From the NCBI RefSeq assembly GCF_039534085.1, contig NZ_BAAAUT010000030.1, forward strand, positions 1-64,000: a stretch of DNA of 64,000 bases, written 5' to 3'. The DNA comes from Planomonospora_B alba (GTDB taxonomy: Bacteria > Actinomycetota > Actinomycetes > Streptosporangiales > Streptosporangiaceae). A program made the position numbers and the translations under genes. The notes below the pieces were generated by a model. That model was not told the origin of the DNA. It saw nothing but the letters and a program-made list of their open reading frames with translations, and searched no databases. Position 1 is the first letter of the stretch. Each line of letters starts with the position of its first letter. Shown one piece after another: positions 22,935-31,856 of this stretch.

Positions 22935-24566
22935 TCAGGCGCCGCGCGTGTGATCCGCGGGCCGGGCGCGGCCCGCGTCCGCGTCCGCGACGGGGAAGAC
23001 CACCCGGAAGGCGGCGCCCCGCCCGGGCGCCGTGCGGAGCTCCACGCGGCCGGAGTGGGCCGCGACGATGGAGCGGACGATGGCCAGGCCCAGGCCCGCC
23101 CCGCCTCCTCCGGCCCGGCTGCGCGAGCCGTCCGCGCGGTGGAAGCGGTCGAATACCCGGGCCGCCTGCTCCTCGGTCATTCCGGGGCCCGCGTCCTCGA
23201 TCACCAGCACGGCCTCGCCCCCGGCCGTGCCGACACCGATCCTCACCTCGGTCCCCGGCGGGGTGTGGGCGACCGCGTTGCCGACGAGGTTGCTCGTCAC
23301 CTGCCGCAGCCTGGCCTCGTCGCCCAGGATCGGGGCCTCCTCCGGCGGGCCGCCGTCCGGGCCGGTCAGGGAGACCGCGCGGGTGGGGTCCAGTGCGCGC
23401 AGGTCGTGGCGGGCGTCGGCGGCGAGCGTGCGCAGGTCCATGGGCGCGAGATCCATCGGCAGGGTGCTGTCGCCCTCGTCCAGGCGGGCCAGCAGGAGCA
23501 GGTCTTCGACCAGCCGGGTCAGCCGGGACGCCTCGCTCTCGATGCGGCTCATCGCCAGGCCGGTGTCGGGCAGGCCGCCCATCCGGTGCAGCTCGGAGAA
23601 GCCCTTGATCCCGAAGAGCGGGGTGCGCAGCTCGTGGCTGACGTCCGCGACGAAGCGCCGCATCCGGGCCTCCGACGCCTCCCGGTCGGCGAAGGCCGTC
23701 TCCAGCTGGCCGAGCATGCCGTTGAGCGCCGCCGACAGGCGGCCCACCTCGGTGCCGGGCGCGGCGGTGTCGGGGACCCGCCGGGACAGGTCGCCCCCGG
23801 CGATGGCCGCCGCGGTCTCCTCGATCCCGCGCAGCGGCCGCAACCCCGCGCGTACGGCGAACCAGCCGATGACGGCCAGCAGGACCAGCAGCGCGGCCGA
23901 GGTGATCAGCCAGGCCAGGCCCAACCGGGCGAGTGTGGATCGCACCCCGTCCAGCGACGCGGCCACGACGACGCCGCCGCCCGCGGGGAGCGTCCGGCCC
24001 GGGGACGGCGGCCGCTCCTGCCGGGGCATCACGACCACCCGCCAGTCCGCGGTCCCCGGCTGCCCGGGCACCTCGAAGGGCCGTCCGGCGAGCCGGGCGA
24101 CGGTCCCGGCGTCGAGCGGCGGGAGCCGCGGTCCCCCGTCCGGGCTCCGCGCCGGCACGCTCGTGTGCTGCAGCACGGTCCCGTCCGGGCCGAGGTGGGC
24201 GATGTGGATCCGGCCGAGCAGGTCGGTGTCGGGGAGCGCCCGCGGGACCTGCGGGTCCGTTCCGGGGGCGGGCCGCAGCAGGGCGGGGGGCATGCGGGCC
24301 AGCAGCGCGGCGGCCGGCTTCAACCGCTCGTCCACGCGGCCCACCAGGTGGGAGCGGAGGGTGGCGAGCGCGACCGCGCCGCTCACCAGCAGGCCGACCG
24401 TGAGCAGGGCCGTCGTGATCAGCAGGAGGCGACCGCGGAGCGAGAGCCCCCTGCGCCGTCGTCCCGCCCGGCCGGGGGCCGCGGCCGCGTGCCCGCCCGC
24501 CCCCGCTTCGCCGGGGGGCGCGGACGCCCGTACGTCTCCTTCACCGGGGCGCGCCGGCGTGCTCAC
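22935..24566 (-). CDS. Sensor histidine kinase with HAMP domain
   Basis: 543 residues from GTG 24566, overlapping the response regulator stop (GTGA). Order: cytosolic Ala/Gly-rich N-terminus, segment 1 (GRLLLITTALLTVGLLVSGAVAL), an extracytoplasmic domain of about 130 residues, segment 2 (LGLAWLITSAALLVLLAVIGWFAV), HAMP, the H box FVADVSHELRTPLFGIKGF, N box TSNLVGNAVAHTP, G1 VIEDAGPGM, F box and G2 GAGLGLAIVRSIV. It should autophosphorylate on the H-box His and pass the phosphate to the adjacent regulator. The signal is unknown. The very long open frame continuing upstream to 26162 is shadow and not part of the gene. Confidence 0.93.
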   Translation of the reverse strand: MSTPARPGEGDVRASAPPGEAGAGGHAAAAPGRAGRRRRGLSLRGRLLLITTALLTVGLLVSGAVALATLRSHLVGRVDERLKPAAALLARMPPALLRPAPGTDPQVPRALPDTDLLGRIHIAHLGPDGTVLQHTSVPARSPDGGPRLPPLDAGTVARLAGRPFEVPGQPGTADWRVVVMPRQERPPSPGRTLPAGGGVVVAASLDGVRSTLARLGLAWLITSAALLVLLAVIGWFAVRAGLRPLRGIEETAAAIAGGDLSRRVPDTAAPGTEVGRLSAALNGMLGQLETAFADREASEARMRRFVADVSHELRTPLFGIKGFSELHRMGGLPDTGLAMSRIESEASRLTRLVEDLLLLARLDEGDSTLPMDLAPMDLRTLAADARHDLRALDPTRAVSLTGPDGGPPEEAPILGDEARLRQVTSNLVGNAVAHTPPGTEVRIGVGTAGGEAVLVIEDAGPGMTEEQAARVFDRFHRADGSRSRAGGGGAGLGLAIVRSIVAAHSGRVELRTAPGRGAAFRVVFPVADADAGRARPADHTRGA

Positions 24567-25273
24567 GTCCGGGGCCTGCGCAGCACGTATCCCACACCGT
24601 GCACGGTGTGGATGAGCTTGGGCTCGGTGGTGTCGGCCTTGCGCCGTACGTAGCTCACGTAGGTGTCGACGATGCTGGAGTCGCCCGCGAAGTCGTACTG
24701 CCAGACGTGTTCCAGGATCCGGGCCTTGGGCAGCACCTTCCCGGTGTTCAGGATCAGGTAGTGCAGCAGCCGGAACTCGGTGGGCGACAGCCGTACCGGC
24801 CGGCCCGCCTTGAACACCTGGTGGCCGTCCGGGTCGAGCTCCAGGTCGCCCGCCCGCAGCGTCCGGTCGTCGGGCGCGAGCCCCGTACGGCGGAGCACGG
24901 CCTGGATCCGGGCGAGCAGCTCCTCCAGGTCGAACGGCTTGGTCACGTAGTCGTCGCCGCCCAGCCGCAACCCGTTGACCTTGTCCGCGGCGGCGTCGCG
25001 GGCGGTGAGGAACAGCACGGGGATGCGGCCCGGGCGGCCGGCGCCCAGCGGCCGGGGGAGCTCCCGGAGGCGGCGGACGACCTCGAAGCCGTCCATGTCC
25101 GGCAGCATCACGTCCAGCAGCACCAGATCGGGGGGCTCGCGGAGGGCGGCGTCCAGGGCCTCGGAGCCGGTGGCGGCGGAGCCGACCGTGTATCCGGCGA
25201 AGCGCAGGGTGGCCGAGAGCAGCTCCCGCACCACGGGCTCGTCGTCGACCACCAGCAGGCGGTTCGCGTCCAT
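24563..25273 (-). CDS. OmpR/PhoB-family response regulator
   Basis: 236 residues. The receiver has the acidic pair (DDEP near residues 10-13), the phospho-acceptor Asp54 in LVLLDVMLPDMDG, Thr in LFLTARD and Lys in DYVTKPFDLEEL. The winged-helix output domain (LSPTEFRLLHYLILNTGKVLPKARILEHVW, then IVDTYVSYVRRKAD and LIHTVHGVGYVLR) is of the OmpR type. It is coupled to the kinase gene. With the ABC transporter genes upstream it resembles TCS-ABC modules that respond to envelope-active compounds, but 144 bases separate them. Confidence 0.95.
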   Translation of the reverse strand: MDANRLLVVDDEPVVRELLSATLRFAGYTVGSAATGSEALDAALREPPDLVLLDVMLPDMDGFEVVRRLRELPRPLGAGRPGRIPVLFLTARDAAADKVNGLRLGGDDYVTKPFDLEELLARIQAVLRRTGLAPDDRTLRAGDLELDPDGHQVFKAGRPVRLSPTEFRLLHYLILNTGKVLPKARILEHVWQYDFAGDSSIVDTYVSYVRRKADTTEPKLIHTVHGVGYVLRRPRT

Positions 25274-25417
25274 CCGTCTCCCTCCGACGGCCGCTGTCCT
25301 CCGGCGGGCACCGCCCCGCCCGGGGCGGCGTGCTCCTCTGGAGAGGTCCGTGTCTCCCGAGGGCCGCGCTCCCCGCCCCGGACGGTCTTCCCCTCCGAGG
25401 ATAGGGACCGCGGGCCC

Positions 25418-26200
25418 TCAGACGTCCCGCGTGCGGAAGAGGGCCAGCGCGGCCAGCAGCATGGCCAGCACGGTCGCGGTGAGCACGGCGAGCCCCGCCT
25501 CGGCCGGCAGGTCTCCGGAGAGCGGGCCTGACGTGAACAGGCGCGCGCCCGCGGTGGTCGGCCAGTACGTCAGGACCCACTCGGCGGCGCGCCCGGGCAG
25601 GATGGGCGCCATCGCCGGCAGCAGCAGCAGGAACGACCCGAGGGCGACCGCCCCGGCCGTCCTGCGGAGCAGGAACCCCATGGCGACGCCGTACAGGCCG
25701 ATCAGGACCAGATACAGCCCGGCGCCGGCGAGCGCGCCCGGCACGCCCGGGTCCGTCAGGGCGAGGCTCGGAGCGCCCCGGGCGGCGAGCATCGCCTGGC
25801 TCGTCAGGAACGACCCGAGGGCGATCAGCGGTCCGCAGGGCAGCATCACCAGGGCGACGACGGCCGCCTTGCCCGCCAGGAGGCGGCCCCGCCGGGGCAC
25901 GGCGGTCACGCTGGCCGGCATCGTCCCCGCGGCGTACTCGGAGGTGACGGTCAGCACGCCCACGGCGCTGACCAGCAGCTGCGCGAGCATGTGAGCGCGG
26001 AAGGCGGTCTCCATGGGGTCGAAGGCGGCCTGGTCCCCGGGCGCGGCGGCCAGGTAGGCCCGGCCGTTCGCGCTGCCGAACAGGACGCCGTAGCAGACGG
26101 CGGCCGCGAAGGCACCGGCCAGGGTGCCCACGGTGGCGCGGATCGTGCGGAACTTGGTCCACTCCGCGCGCAGGACGTCGGCGAGGCCCGCGGCCGTCAT
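25418..26200 (-). CDS. ABC transporter permease (ABC-2 type)
   Basis: 260 residues from the ATG at 26200, which overlaps the ATPase stop by four bases. Six hydrophobic segments are arranged as in ABC-2 permeases, starting with the typical LRAEWTKFRTIRATVGTLAGA. The motif SEYAAGTMPASVTAVPRRGRLLAGKAAV between segments 2 and 3 is characteristic of this family. It probably forms a homodimer with the ATPase and moves a lipid, peptide or drug outward. The two-component genes follow on the same strand. Confidence 0.88.
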   Translation of the reverse strand: MTAAGLADVLRAEWTKFRTIRATVGTLAGAFAAAVCYGVLFGSANGRAYLAAAPGDQAAFDPMETAFRAHMLAQLLVSAVGVLTVTSEYAAGTMPASVTAVPRRGRLLAGKAAVVALVMLPCGPLIALGSFLTSQAMLAARGAPSLALTDPGVPGALAGAGLYLVLIGLYGVAMGFLLRRTAGAVALGSFLLLLPAMAPILPGRAAEWVLTYWPTTAGARLFTSGPLSGDLPAEAGLAVLTATVLAMLLAALALFRTRDV

Positions 26201-27111
26201 CGCTCCCCCTCCGGGCCGCCGAACTCCACGCTGGTGCGGGTCAGCTCCATGTACGCCTCCTCCAGGGAGGTCCGGTGCGGCGTCAGCTCGTGCAGCACCA
26301 CCCCGTGGACCATCGCGACCTTTCCGACCTCCGGGCCCGCCATGCCCGTCACCACCAGGGTGTCCTCGGCCTCCTGCCGTACGGCCGCGCCGGCCTCGCG
26401 CAGCCGGTGGGCGAGCTCCCCGGCGTCCGCGGTGCGCACCAGGACGGTGTCCCGGGGGCCCGGGCGGACGAACGCGTCGAGCCCGGTGTCGGCGAGCAGC
26501 CGGCCGCGGCCGATGACGACCAGGTGGTCGGCGGTCAGCGCCATCTCGCTCATCAGGTGGCTGGAGACCAGCACCGTCCGGCCCTCGGCGGCGAGGTCCC
26601 GCATGAGGCCGCGGATCCACCTGACGCCCTCCGGGTCGAGCCCGTTGACCGGCTCGTCGAACACCAGCACCGCCGGATCCCCGAGAAGGGCCGCGGCGAT
26701 GCCGAGCCGCTGGCTCATGCCGAGGGACAGGGCGCCCGCGGGCCGGTCGGCGATCCGGGAGAGCCCGACGAGCCCGATCACCTCCTCGACGCGGCCGCGC
26801 GGGATGCGGTTGCTCCGGGCCAGGCAGAGCAGGTGGCCGAGGACGCTCCTGCGCGGGTGCACCGCACGGGCGTCGAGCAGCGCGCCCACCTCCCGCATCG
26901 GCCAGGGGAGGTCCGCGTAACGGCGTCCGCGGACCGTGGCGGTGCCGCTCGTCGGCGCGTCCAGGCCCAGGATCATGCGCATCGTGGTGGTCTTGCCCGC
27001 ACCGTTCGGGCCGAGGAAGCCGGTGACCACGCCCGGACTGACGTCGAAGCTCAGGTCGCTCACCGCGGTGGTGGAGCCGTACCGCTTGGTCAGCTGCCGT
27101 AACCGAATCAT
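26197..27111 (-). CDS. ABC transporter ATP-binding protein (DrrA/BcrA-like)
   Basis: 304 residues. Walker A GPNGAGKTTTM (about residues 34-44), an atypical signature LSLGMSQRLGIA in place of LSGGMKQRL, Walker B AVLVFDEPVNGLDPEG and the switch His in VSSHLMSEM. A C-terminal extension of about 90 residues matches drug and bacitracin exporters of the DrrA type. It energises the adjacent ABC-2 permease. The substrate is not evident; position before a kinase/regulator pair suggests inducible export. Confidence 0.92.
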   Translation of the reverse strand: MIRLRQLTKRYGSTTAVSDLSFDVSPGVVTGFLGPNGAGKTTTMRMILGLDAPTSGTATVRGRRYADLPWPMREVGALLDARAVHPRRSVLGHLLCLARSNRIPRGRVEEVIGLVGLSRIADRPAGALSLGMSQRLGIAAALLGDPAVLVFDEPVNGLDPEGVRWIRGLMRDLAAEGRTVLVSSHLMSEMALTADHLVVIGRGRLLADTGLDAFVRPGPRDTVLVRTADAGELAHRLREAGAAVRQEAEDTLVVTGMAGPEVGKVAMVHGVVLHELTPHRTSLEEAYMELTRTSVEFGGPEGER

Positions 27112-27420
27112 GCGGTGAAGCCTGGCCCGGCCGGCTGGGCGGTTCCGGAGGGGATCTGTGAGCCTCCTGTGAGCCTTCCGGCGCGCGGCGGGGGCTGCCC
27201 GGCGTCCCCGGCGGGGACCGCCTGGCCCGCGGCGGCGGATCCCCGCGTGGGCGGCGGCCCCCGTGCCGGTGCCCGGGGCGGCGCGCGGCCGTGCCCGGGC
27301 GCGGGCGATCTCACAGGATATTCACGCCGTACGGCCCGGCCCCGGGAGGCGCCGCGCACGGCCCGCACCGGGGCCGCATGATGGAGACCGCCGGTTGCGC
27401 CGGATGACCGTGGAGGCGGA
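27112..27420. other. Intergenic region between divergent ABC and phosphotransferase genes
   Basis: 309 very GC-rich bases with no gene I can support. It should hold the promoters of both divergent genes. CTGTGAGCC occurs twice nearby (27158-27166 and 27169-27177), and the less GC-rich stretch CACAGGATATTCACG near 27312 is the best promoter candidate. Confidence 0.35.
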
Positions 27421-28209
27421 GTGGTGGAGCGGGTCCTGTTGAAGGGCGGGGTCAACGAGGTGCTGCGCGTCGGTGAGACCGTGCACCGGCCGACGGGGCC
27501 GTGGAGCCCCGCCGTGCACGGGCTCCTGCGCCACCTGGAGCGCCGGGGCTTTCGCGGGGCCCCGCGGCTGCACGGGGTCACCGAGGACGGGCTGGAGGTC
27601 CTCGACTTCATCCCCGGTCGGGTGAGCGACTACCCGCTGACCCCGGAGGCGGCCTCCGGCGAGGCGCTGGAGAGCGCGGCCGAGCTGCTGCGGGCCTACC
27701 ACGACGCGACCGCGGAGTACGTGGCCGGGCACGAGACGGGGTGGATGTCCCCGGCGCTCCCGCCGGCCGAGGTGATCCTGCACAACGACTACGCCCCGTA
27801 CAACTGCGTGCTGGACGGCACCCGGGTCGTCGGGATCATCGACTTCGACACCGCCGCGCCCGGCCCGCGGCTCTGGGACGTGGCGTACGCGGTCCACCGC
27901 TGGGCACAGGTCGGGGACCCGGACGCGGGGACGGGCTGCGGCACCGCGGAGGAGCAGGCCGTACGCGCCCGGGTGTTCTGCGACCGCTACGGGCTGGACG
28001 CCGCCGGGCGGGGCGCCCTGGTGGACACCGTCGCCGCCCGGCTCGGCGCCCTGGTCGAGTTCATGCACGCGCAGGCCGCGGCGGGGGTGGAGGCGTTCCG
28101 GCGCCACATCGAGGAGGGCCACGACACGCTCTACCGCAATGACATCGCCTACCTCGGGGAGCGGCGTGCCGCCTTCGAGGCGGCGCTGTCGGTCCCTGAC
28201 GGCTCCTGA
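27421..28209 (+). CDS. APH-type phosphotransferase (aminoglycoside/choline kinase-like)
   Basis: 262 residues from GTG 27421. The kinase-like catalytic loop VILHNDYAPYNCVLD (about residues 119-133) and the metal-binding VGIIDFDTAAPGPRLWDVAYA (about residues 137-157) are the hallmarks of the APH family. The N-lobe is short: a Gly-rich start (LLKGGVNEVLRVG) and a missing clear Lys. Members phosphorylate aminoglycosides, macrolides, homoserine, thiamine or choline; nothing here decides the substrate. It stands alone. Confidence 0.85.
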   Translation: MVERVLLKGGVNEVLRVGETVHRPTGPWSPAVHGLLRHLERRGFRGAPRLHGVTEDGLEVLDFIPGRVSDYPLTPEAASGEALESAAELLRAYHDATAEYVAGHETGWMSPALPPAEVILHNDYAPYNCVLDGTRVVGIIDFDTAAPGPRLWDVAYAVHRWAQVGDPDAGTGCGTAEEQAVRARVFCDRYGLDAAGRGALVDTVAARLGALVEFMHAQAAAGVEAFRRHIEEGHDTLYRNDIAYLGERRAAFEAALSVPDGS

Positions 28210-28383
28210 CGGCCCCTGACCGCCCGGCGCCTCCCCGGCCCCGCCGACCCGGGCCGGTCACCCGGACGACCTCCTCTCGTGACTTCCGTTAATCTCCTTT
28301 GGTTTCAGGCAGGTTGTCGGAAGGGGCTGTGCCGGGGACCGCGGGCGCAGCCGTGCGGCGGTGCCGACCAGGGCGGGTGAGGA

Positions 28384-29451
28384 ATGGCGGAGTCACCGGA
28401 GGCGCGAGCGGAGGAGCCCGAGGCGCCCGGCGCGGAGTCCCGGGTGCCCGGTGCGGAGCCGGAGGCGCCCGGTACGGCGGGCGGGACGGGCGGCGGCGCG
28501 GAGCAGGCGGCGCGGCGGGGGCGGAGGCCGTCCCGGCCGGACCCGGCGTCCGGCCCGGTGGCGCTGCTCGCCCACCGGCTCTGGGAGCTCAAGGAGCGGG
28601 CGGGCGACCCGTCCTTCGCGGAGATGTCGTCCCGGCTCGGTGCGGCGGCCTCGAAGTCCTCGCTGGCCGCCGCCGCCCGGGGGCAGGTGCTGCCGAGCTG
28701 GGAGACGACCTGGGAGTTCGTCCGGGTCCTCGCGGTCGGCAGGCTGGGCCAGGACCCGCAGGAGGCCCGACGCGAGTGGCGGGCCCACTGGGAGCGGGCC
28801 AGGAGCGGGGCGCAGGGCCCGGCGGTCGGGCACGGCCCGCCCGAGGCGGGTGACCGGGCCGGGTACGGCCCCTCTTCGGCGGAGGCGCCGGCGGTCCGGG
28901 GCCCCTCCGGGCACCCCGGGCGGCGCGGGTCCGGCGGGGGGAGCAGGCCGCCGCACGTCAGGAGGCCGCTGGTCCTCGGCGTGCTGGGCGCCCTGGCCGC
29001 GGGCGGGGCGGGAGGGGCGGGCGCGCTCGTCATCCTTCTGTCGTCCTCGGGCGACAGGGGTGCGGACGGCGCCCCCGTCTCGGACGCGTCGCAGACGCGG
29101 GCCGTCGCGCCGGGCGACGACTCGGTCTTCGAGGGGGACGTCACCCACCCCGACGGGACCACGGTACGGCGGGGGACGCACTTCACGAAGGTGTGGCGGA
29201 TCCGCAACGCGGGGAGCGTTTCGTGGCACGGGCGCTACCTGACCAGGATCAGCGACGACGACCCGTGCCGGGCCCCCGAGCGGGTGCCGATCGAGCGGAC
29301 CGGTCCGGGCGAGTCGGTCGACATATCCGTGCGGATGCGCGCCGCCGACGCCCCGGGCAGATGCAGGATCTACTGGAAGATGACCAACGGGTCCGGGGCG
29401 CCGGTCTTCGCCGGGAAGAACCCGATCTTCCTGGACGTCAACGTGGAGTGA
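28384..29451 (+). CDS. Membrane protein with N-terminal HTH-like region and C-terminal NBR1-Ig-like (FW) domain
   Basis: 355 residues. Residues 1-60 are acidic and Pro/Ala-rich. Residues about 60-145 resemble the degenerate XRE-like start of actinomycete regulators (LAHRLWELKERAGDPSFAEMSSRLG, SKSSLAAAARGQVLPSW). One membrane segment lies near residues 198-222. The last 110 residues match the NBR1-Ig/FW fold: a variable lead-in, then THFTKVWRIRNAGSVSW, then RVPIERTGPGESVDISV and GRCRIYWKMTNGSGAPVF. In bacteria this domain occurs in exported proteins, most often in actinobacteria and Chloroflexi. The layout suggests an envelope sensor with cytosolic helix-turn-helix part and external Ig domain; this is inference. 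Confidence 0.75.
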   Translation: MAESPEARAEEPEAPGAESRVPGAEPEAPGTAGGTGGGAEQAARRGRRPSRPDPASGPVALLAHRLWELKERAGDPSFAEMSSRLGAAASKSSLAAAARGQVLPSWETTWEFVRVLAVGRLGQDPQEARREWRAHWERARSGAQGPAVGHGPPEAGDRAGYGPSSAEAPAVRGPSGHPGRRGSGGGSRPPHVRRPLVLGVLGALAAGGAGGAGALVILLSSSGDRGADGAPVSDASQTRAVAPGDDSVFEGDVTHPDGTTVRRGTHFTKVWRIRNAGSVSWHGRYLTRISDDDPCRAPERVPIERTGPGESVDISVRMRAADAPGRCRIYWKMTNGSGAPVFAGKNPIFLDVNVE

Positions 29452-29510
29452 GCCCCGGCGGGCACCCGGCGTGAGCTCCGGCCGGGACCCGGCGGTGGCC
29501 GCCGGTGTCC

Positions 29511-29562
29511 CGTGATCCCGGAGCCCGCGCGCCGGGGCGTGCCGTGATCCCGGAGCCCGCGC
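29511..29562 (+). repeat. 20-base direct repeat in intergenic DNA
   Basis: The word CGTGATCCCGGAGCCCGCGC occurs at 29511-29530 and 29543-29562 between convergent genes, surrounded by further GC-rich partial repeats. Origin is probably slippage; no function is suggested. Confidence 0.6.
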
Positions 29563-29631
29563 AGGGCCCCGTGCGCCGGAGCGTGCCGGGGGACGCGCAG
29601 GGCCCCGCGCCGGAGCGCGGGTGGCGGTCGC

Positions 29632-30279
29632 TCAGCGCCTGCGGGCGACGGTGACGCCGTCGCGTACGGGCAGCATCACCGAGTCCACGCGCTCGTCCGC
29701 GACGATGGCGTCGTTCACCCGGCGCACGGCCACGTCGGCCTCCTCCTGGCACGCGGGATCGAGCACGCGGCCTCCCCGCAGCACGTTGTCGAGGACGACC
29801 AGGCCGCCCGGCCGCAGCCGCGTGACCAGTTCCTCGTAGTAGGCGGGGTAACCGGTCTTGTCGGCGTCGACGAAGGCGAAGTCGATCGAGGGCTCGGCGG
29901 GCAGCGCGCGCAGCGTCTCCAGCGCCGGGGCGATCCGCAGATCGATGCGGTCGGCCAGGCCGGCCCGCTTCCAGTAGCGCCGGGCGACGGAGGTCCACTC
30001 GTCGCTGACGTCGCACGCCAGCAGGCGGCCGTCCTCGGGCAGGCCGCGGGCGATGCAGATCGACGAGTATCCGGTGAACACTCCCACCTCGACCGCCTGC
30101 CGCGCGCCGGTCAGCCGGACCAGCATGGTCAGGAACTCCCCCTCGTCGTGGGTGATCTGCATGCCGGCGGAGCCGGGGAAGGAGGCCCGCGTCTCGGCCG
30201 CCAGTTCGCGGAGCAGGTCGTCGGCGGGGGTGCAGTGGGACAGCAGGTAGTCGTTGACGGCGGGATCGACGATGTCCAT
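29632..30279 (-). CDS. Class I SAM-dependent O-methyltransferase (CCoAOMT/catechol-like)
   Basis: 215 residues from the ATG at 30279; upstream open frame is Arg-rich shadow. The O-methyltransferase-3 motifs are in order: MQITHDEGEFLTMLVRL (about residues 40-56), SAM motif I AVEVGVFTGYSSICIA (about residues 61-76), LLACDVSDEW, the metal/catalytic DFAFVDADKTGYPAYYE (about residues 131-147), and LVVLDNVLRGG. Such enzymes methylate catechols or phenolic hydroxyls with Mg2+ or Ca2+. No biosynthetic cluster surrounds it, so it may act in general metabolism or detoxification. Confidence 0.88.
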   Translation of the reverse strand: MDIVDPAVNDYLLSHCTPADDLLRELAAETRASFPGSAGMQITHDEGEFLTMLVRLTGARQAVEVGVFTGYSSICIARGLPEDGRLLACDVSDEWTSVARRYWKRAGLADRIDLRIAPALETLRALPAEPSIDFAFVDADKTGYPAYYEELVTRLRPGGLVVLDNVLRGGRVLDPACQEEADVAVRRVNDAIVADERVDSVMLPVRDGVTVARRR

Positions 30280-30479
30280 GGTGGCCGCTCCTCTGGGTCG
30301 CGTGGTGGACGTGGTGTGGCCGCTCCGCCGCCCGGTGGACGACGGAGGCGCCGCCCGGCCGGTGACGGGTCCCGCCCGATGATGATCACGGGCGGTGGGC
30401 CTGCCAAGTGTTCCCCGTACCGGGCGCTCCGGCAACCGGGTATCACCGGATCCGGTGGTGCGGGCCGTACGTGACGGGG

Positions 30480-31788
30480 ACCGTCGTGCCGCTCACCGGG
30501 CTGTCGCTGGTCCACCACTCGGAGGTGAAGTCGCGGCTGGACGTCCTGCGCATCGCCATGGCCCCGGACGAGGCCGCGACCCGGGACTACCAGGAGTCCC
30601 TGCGGGAGAGCGACGAGCAGATCGCCCAGGGGCTGGCGAAGTTCAAGGAGTACGTGCCGGAGGGCGGCGACGAGGCCCTCGCCGTGTTCGAGGACAACTG
30701 GGCGCGCTGGATCGAGGTGCGCGACGAGCGGGTCCTCCCGCTGGCGCTCAAGCATGACGTGCACGCCGTCGACCGCATGATGGAGTCCACCGGCCAGCCG
30801 CTGATCTCCGCGGCGGTGGAGGGACTGGAGGAGTTGGAGCGGATCGAGGCGGACGCCGCGGCCGCGGACCACGCCGCGACCGTCGACGCCTACAAGCGGA
30901 GCGTGGCTCTGCTGGTCACCTTCCTGGTCGCCGGCTCGCTCGCCGCGATCGGCCTGTCCGTGTTCCTGGCGAGGCTGATCGTCCGGCCGCTGGCCCGGGT
31001 GTCGGCCGTGCTGTCCGCCCTCGGAAAGGGTGACCTGACCGCCGAGGTCGAGGTCCACAGCCGTGACGAGGTGGGGCGGATGGCCGCGGCGCTGAGCGAG
31101 GCCATGACCAGTGTGCGGACCTCGGTGGAGGCGATGACGCGCAGCGCGGACGGCCTGGCCGCCACGGCGGAGGAGCTGTCGGACGTCAGCGGGCGGATCG
31201 CGGCCAGCGCCGAGCAGACCAGCGTGCAGGCCGGCGCCGTCGCCGCGACCGCCGAGCGGGTCTCCCACAACGTGCAGAGCGTCGCCGGCGGCACCGAGCA
31301 GATGGGGGGCCGGCATCCGCGAGATCGCGGGCAGCGCCGCCGAGGCGGCCCGGGTCGCGACGACCGCGGCGCGGGAGGCGGACGAGGCCAACACGACCAT
31401 CGAACGGCTCGGCGAGGCGAGCAACGAGATCGGGAACGTGGTCAAGATGATCACGGCCATCGCGGAGCAGACCAACCTGCTGGTGCTCAACGCCACGATC
31501 GAGGCCGCCCGCGCGGGCGAGTCCGGCAAGGGGTTCGCGGTGGTCGCGGGCGAGGTCAAGGACCTCGCCCAGCAGACCGGCCGGGCCACCGACGACATCG
31601 GCGGCCGGGTGCAGGCCATCCAGGCGGGCACCGCGGTCGCGGTCGGTGCGATCAGCGCGGTGGGCTCGGTGATCGAGCGGGTGAACGAGTACCAGGCCAG
31701 CATCGCCGAGACGGTCGAGGAGCAGTCCGCGACCACCACGGAGATCAGCCGCAACATCGCCGAGGCGGCGGGCGGTGTCGCAGGGTGA
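30480..31788 (+). pseudogene. Degraded methyl-accepting chemotaxis protein (truncated and frameshifted)
   Basis: From about 30480 the frame encodes the ligand-domain end (HHSEVKSRLDVLRIAMAP...), a membrane segment (VALLVTFLVAGSLAAIGLSVFLARLIV), HAMP and the start of the signalling helix. In the G run at 31304-31309 the frame shifts by one. The signalling domain continues in another frame from GIREIAGSAAEAAR and includes the kinase-binding tip ITAIAEQTNLLVLNATIEAARAG, then stops at 31788 within EISRNIAEAAGGVAG. The N-terminal membrane segment and the last 40 or more residues normally present are missing. Removing one G would rejoin the halves but not the ends, so decay is more likely than a single read error. 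Confidence 0.85.
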
Positions 31789-31856
31789 TGGGCGGGTCAC
31801 CGGCGGGTGAGGGCGGATCGCTTCCCTCGGGAGGCGTTTCGAACTAGAGTTCTCAT

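Noticed and set aside
22935..26162. Single open frame of about 1075 codons covering the histidine kinase and beyond
   Set aside because: Only the part from 24566 downstream has kinase domains. Upstream it runs antiframe through the response regulator and permease genes with Arg/Gly/Pro-rich shadow sequence.
30408..31847. Programmed frameshift in the chemoreceptor at the G run
   Set aside because: A shift would join the halves but both ends of the protein are still missing, so simple decay explains more.
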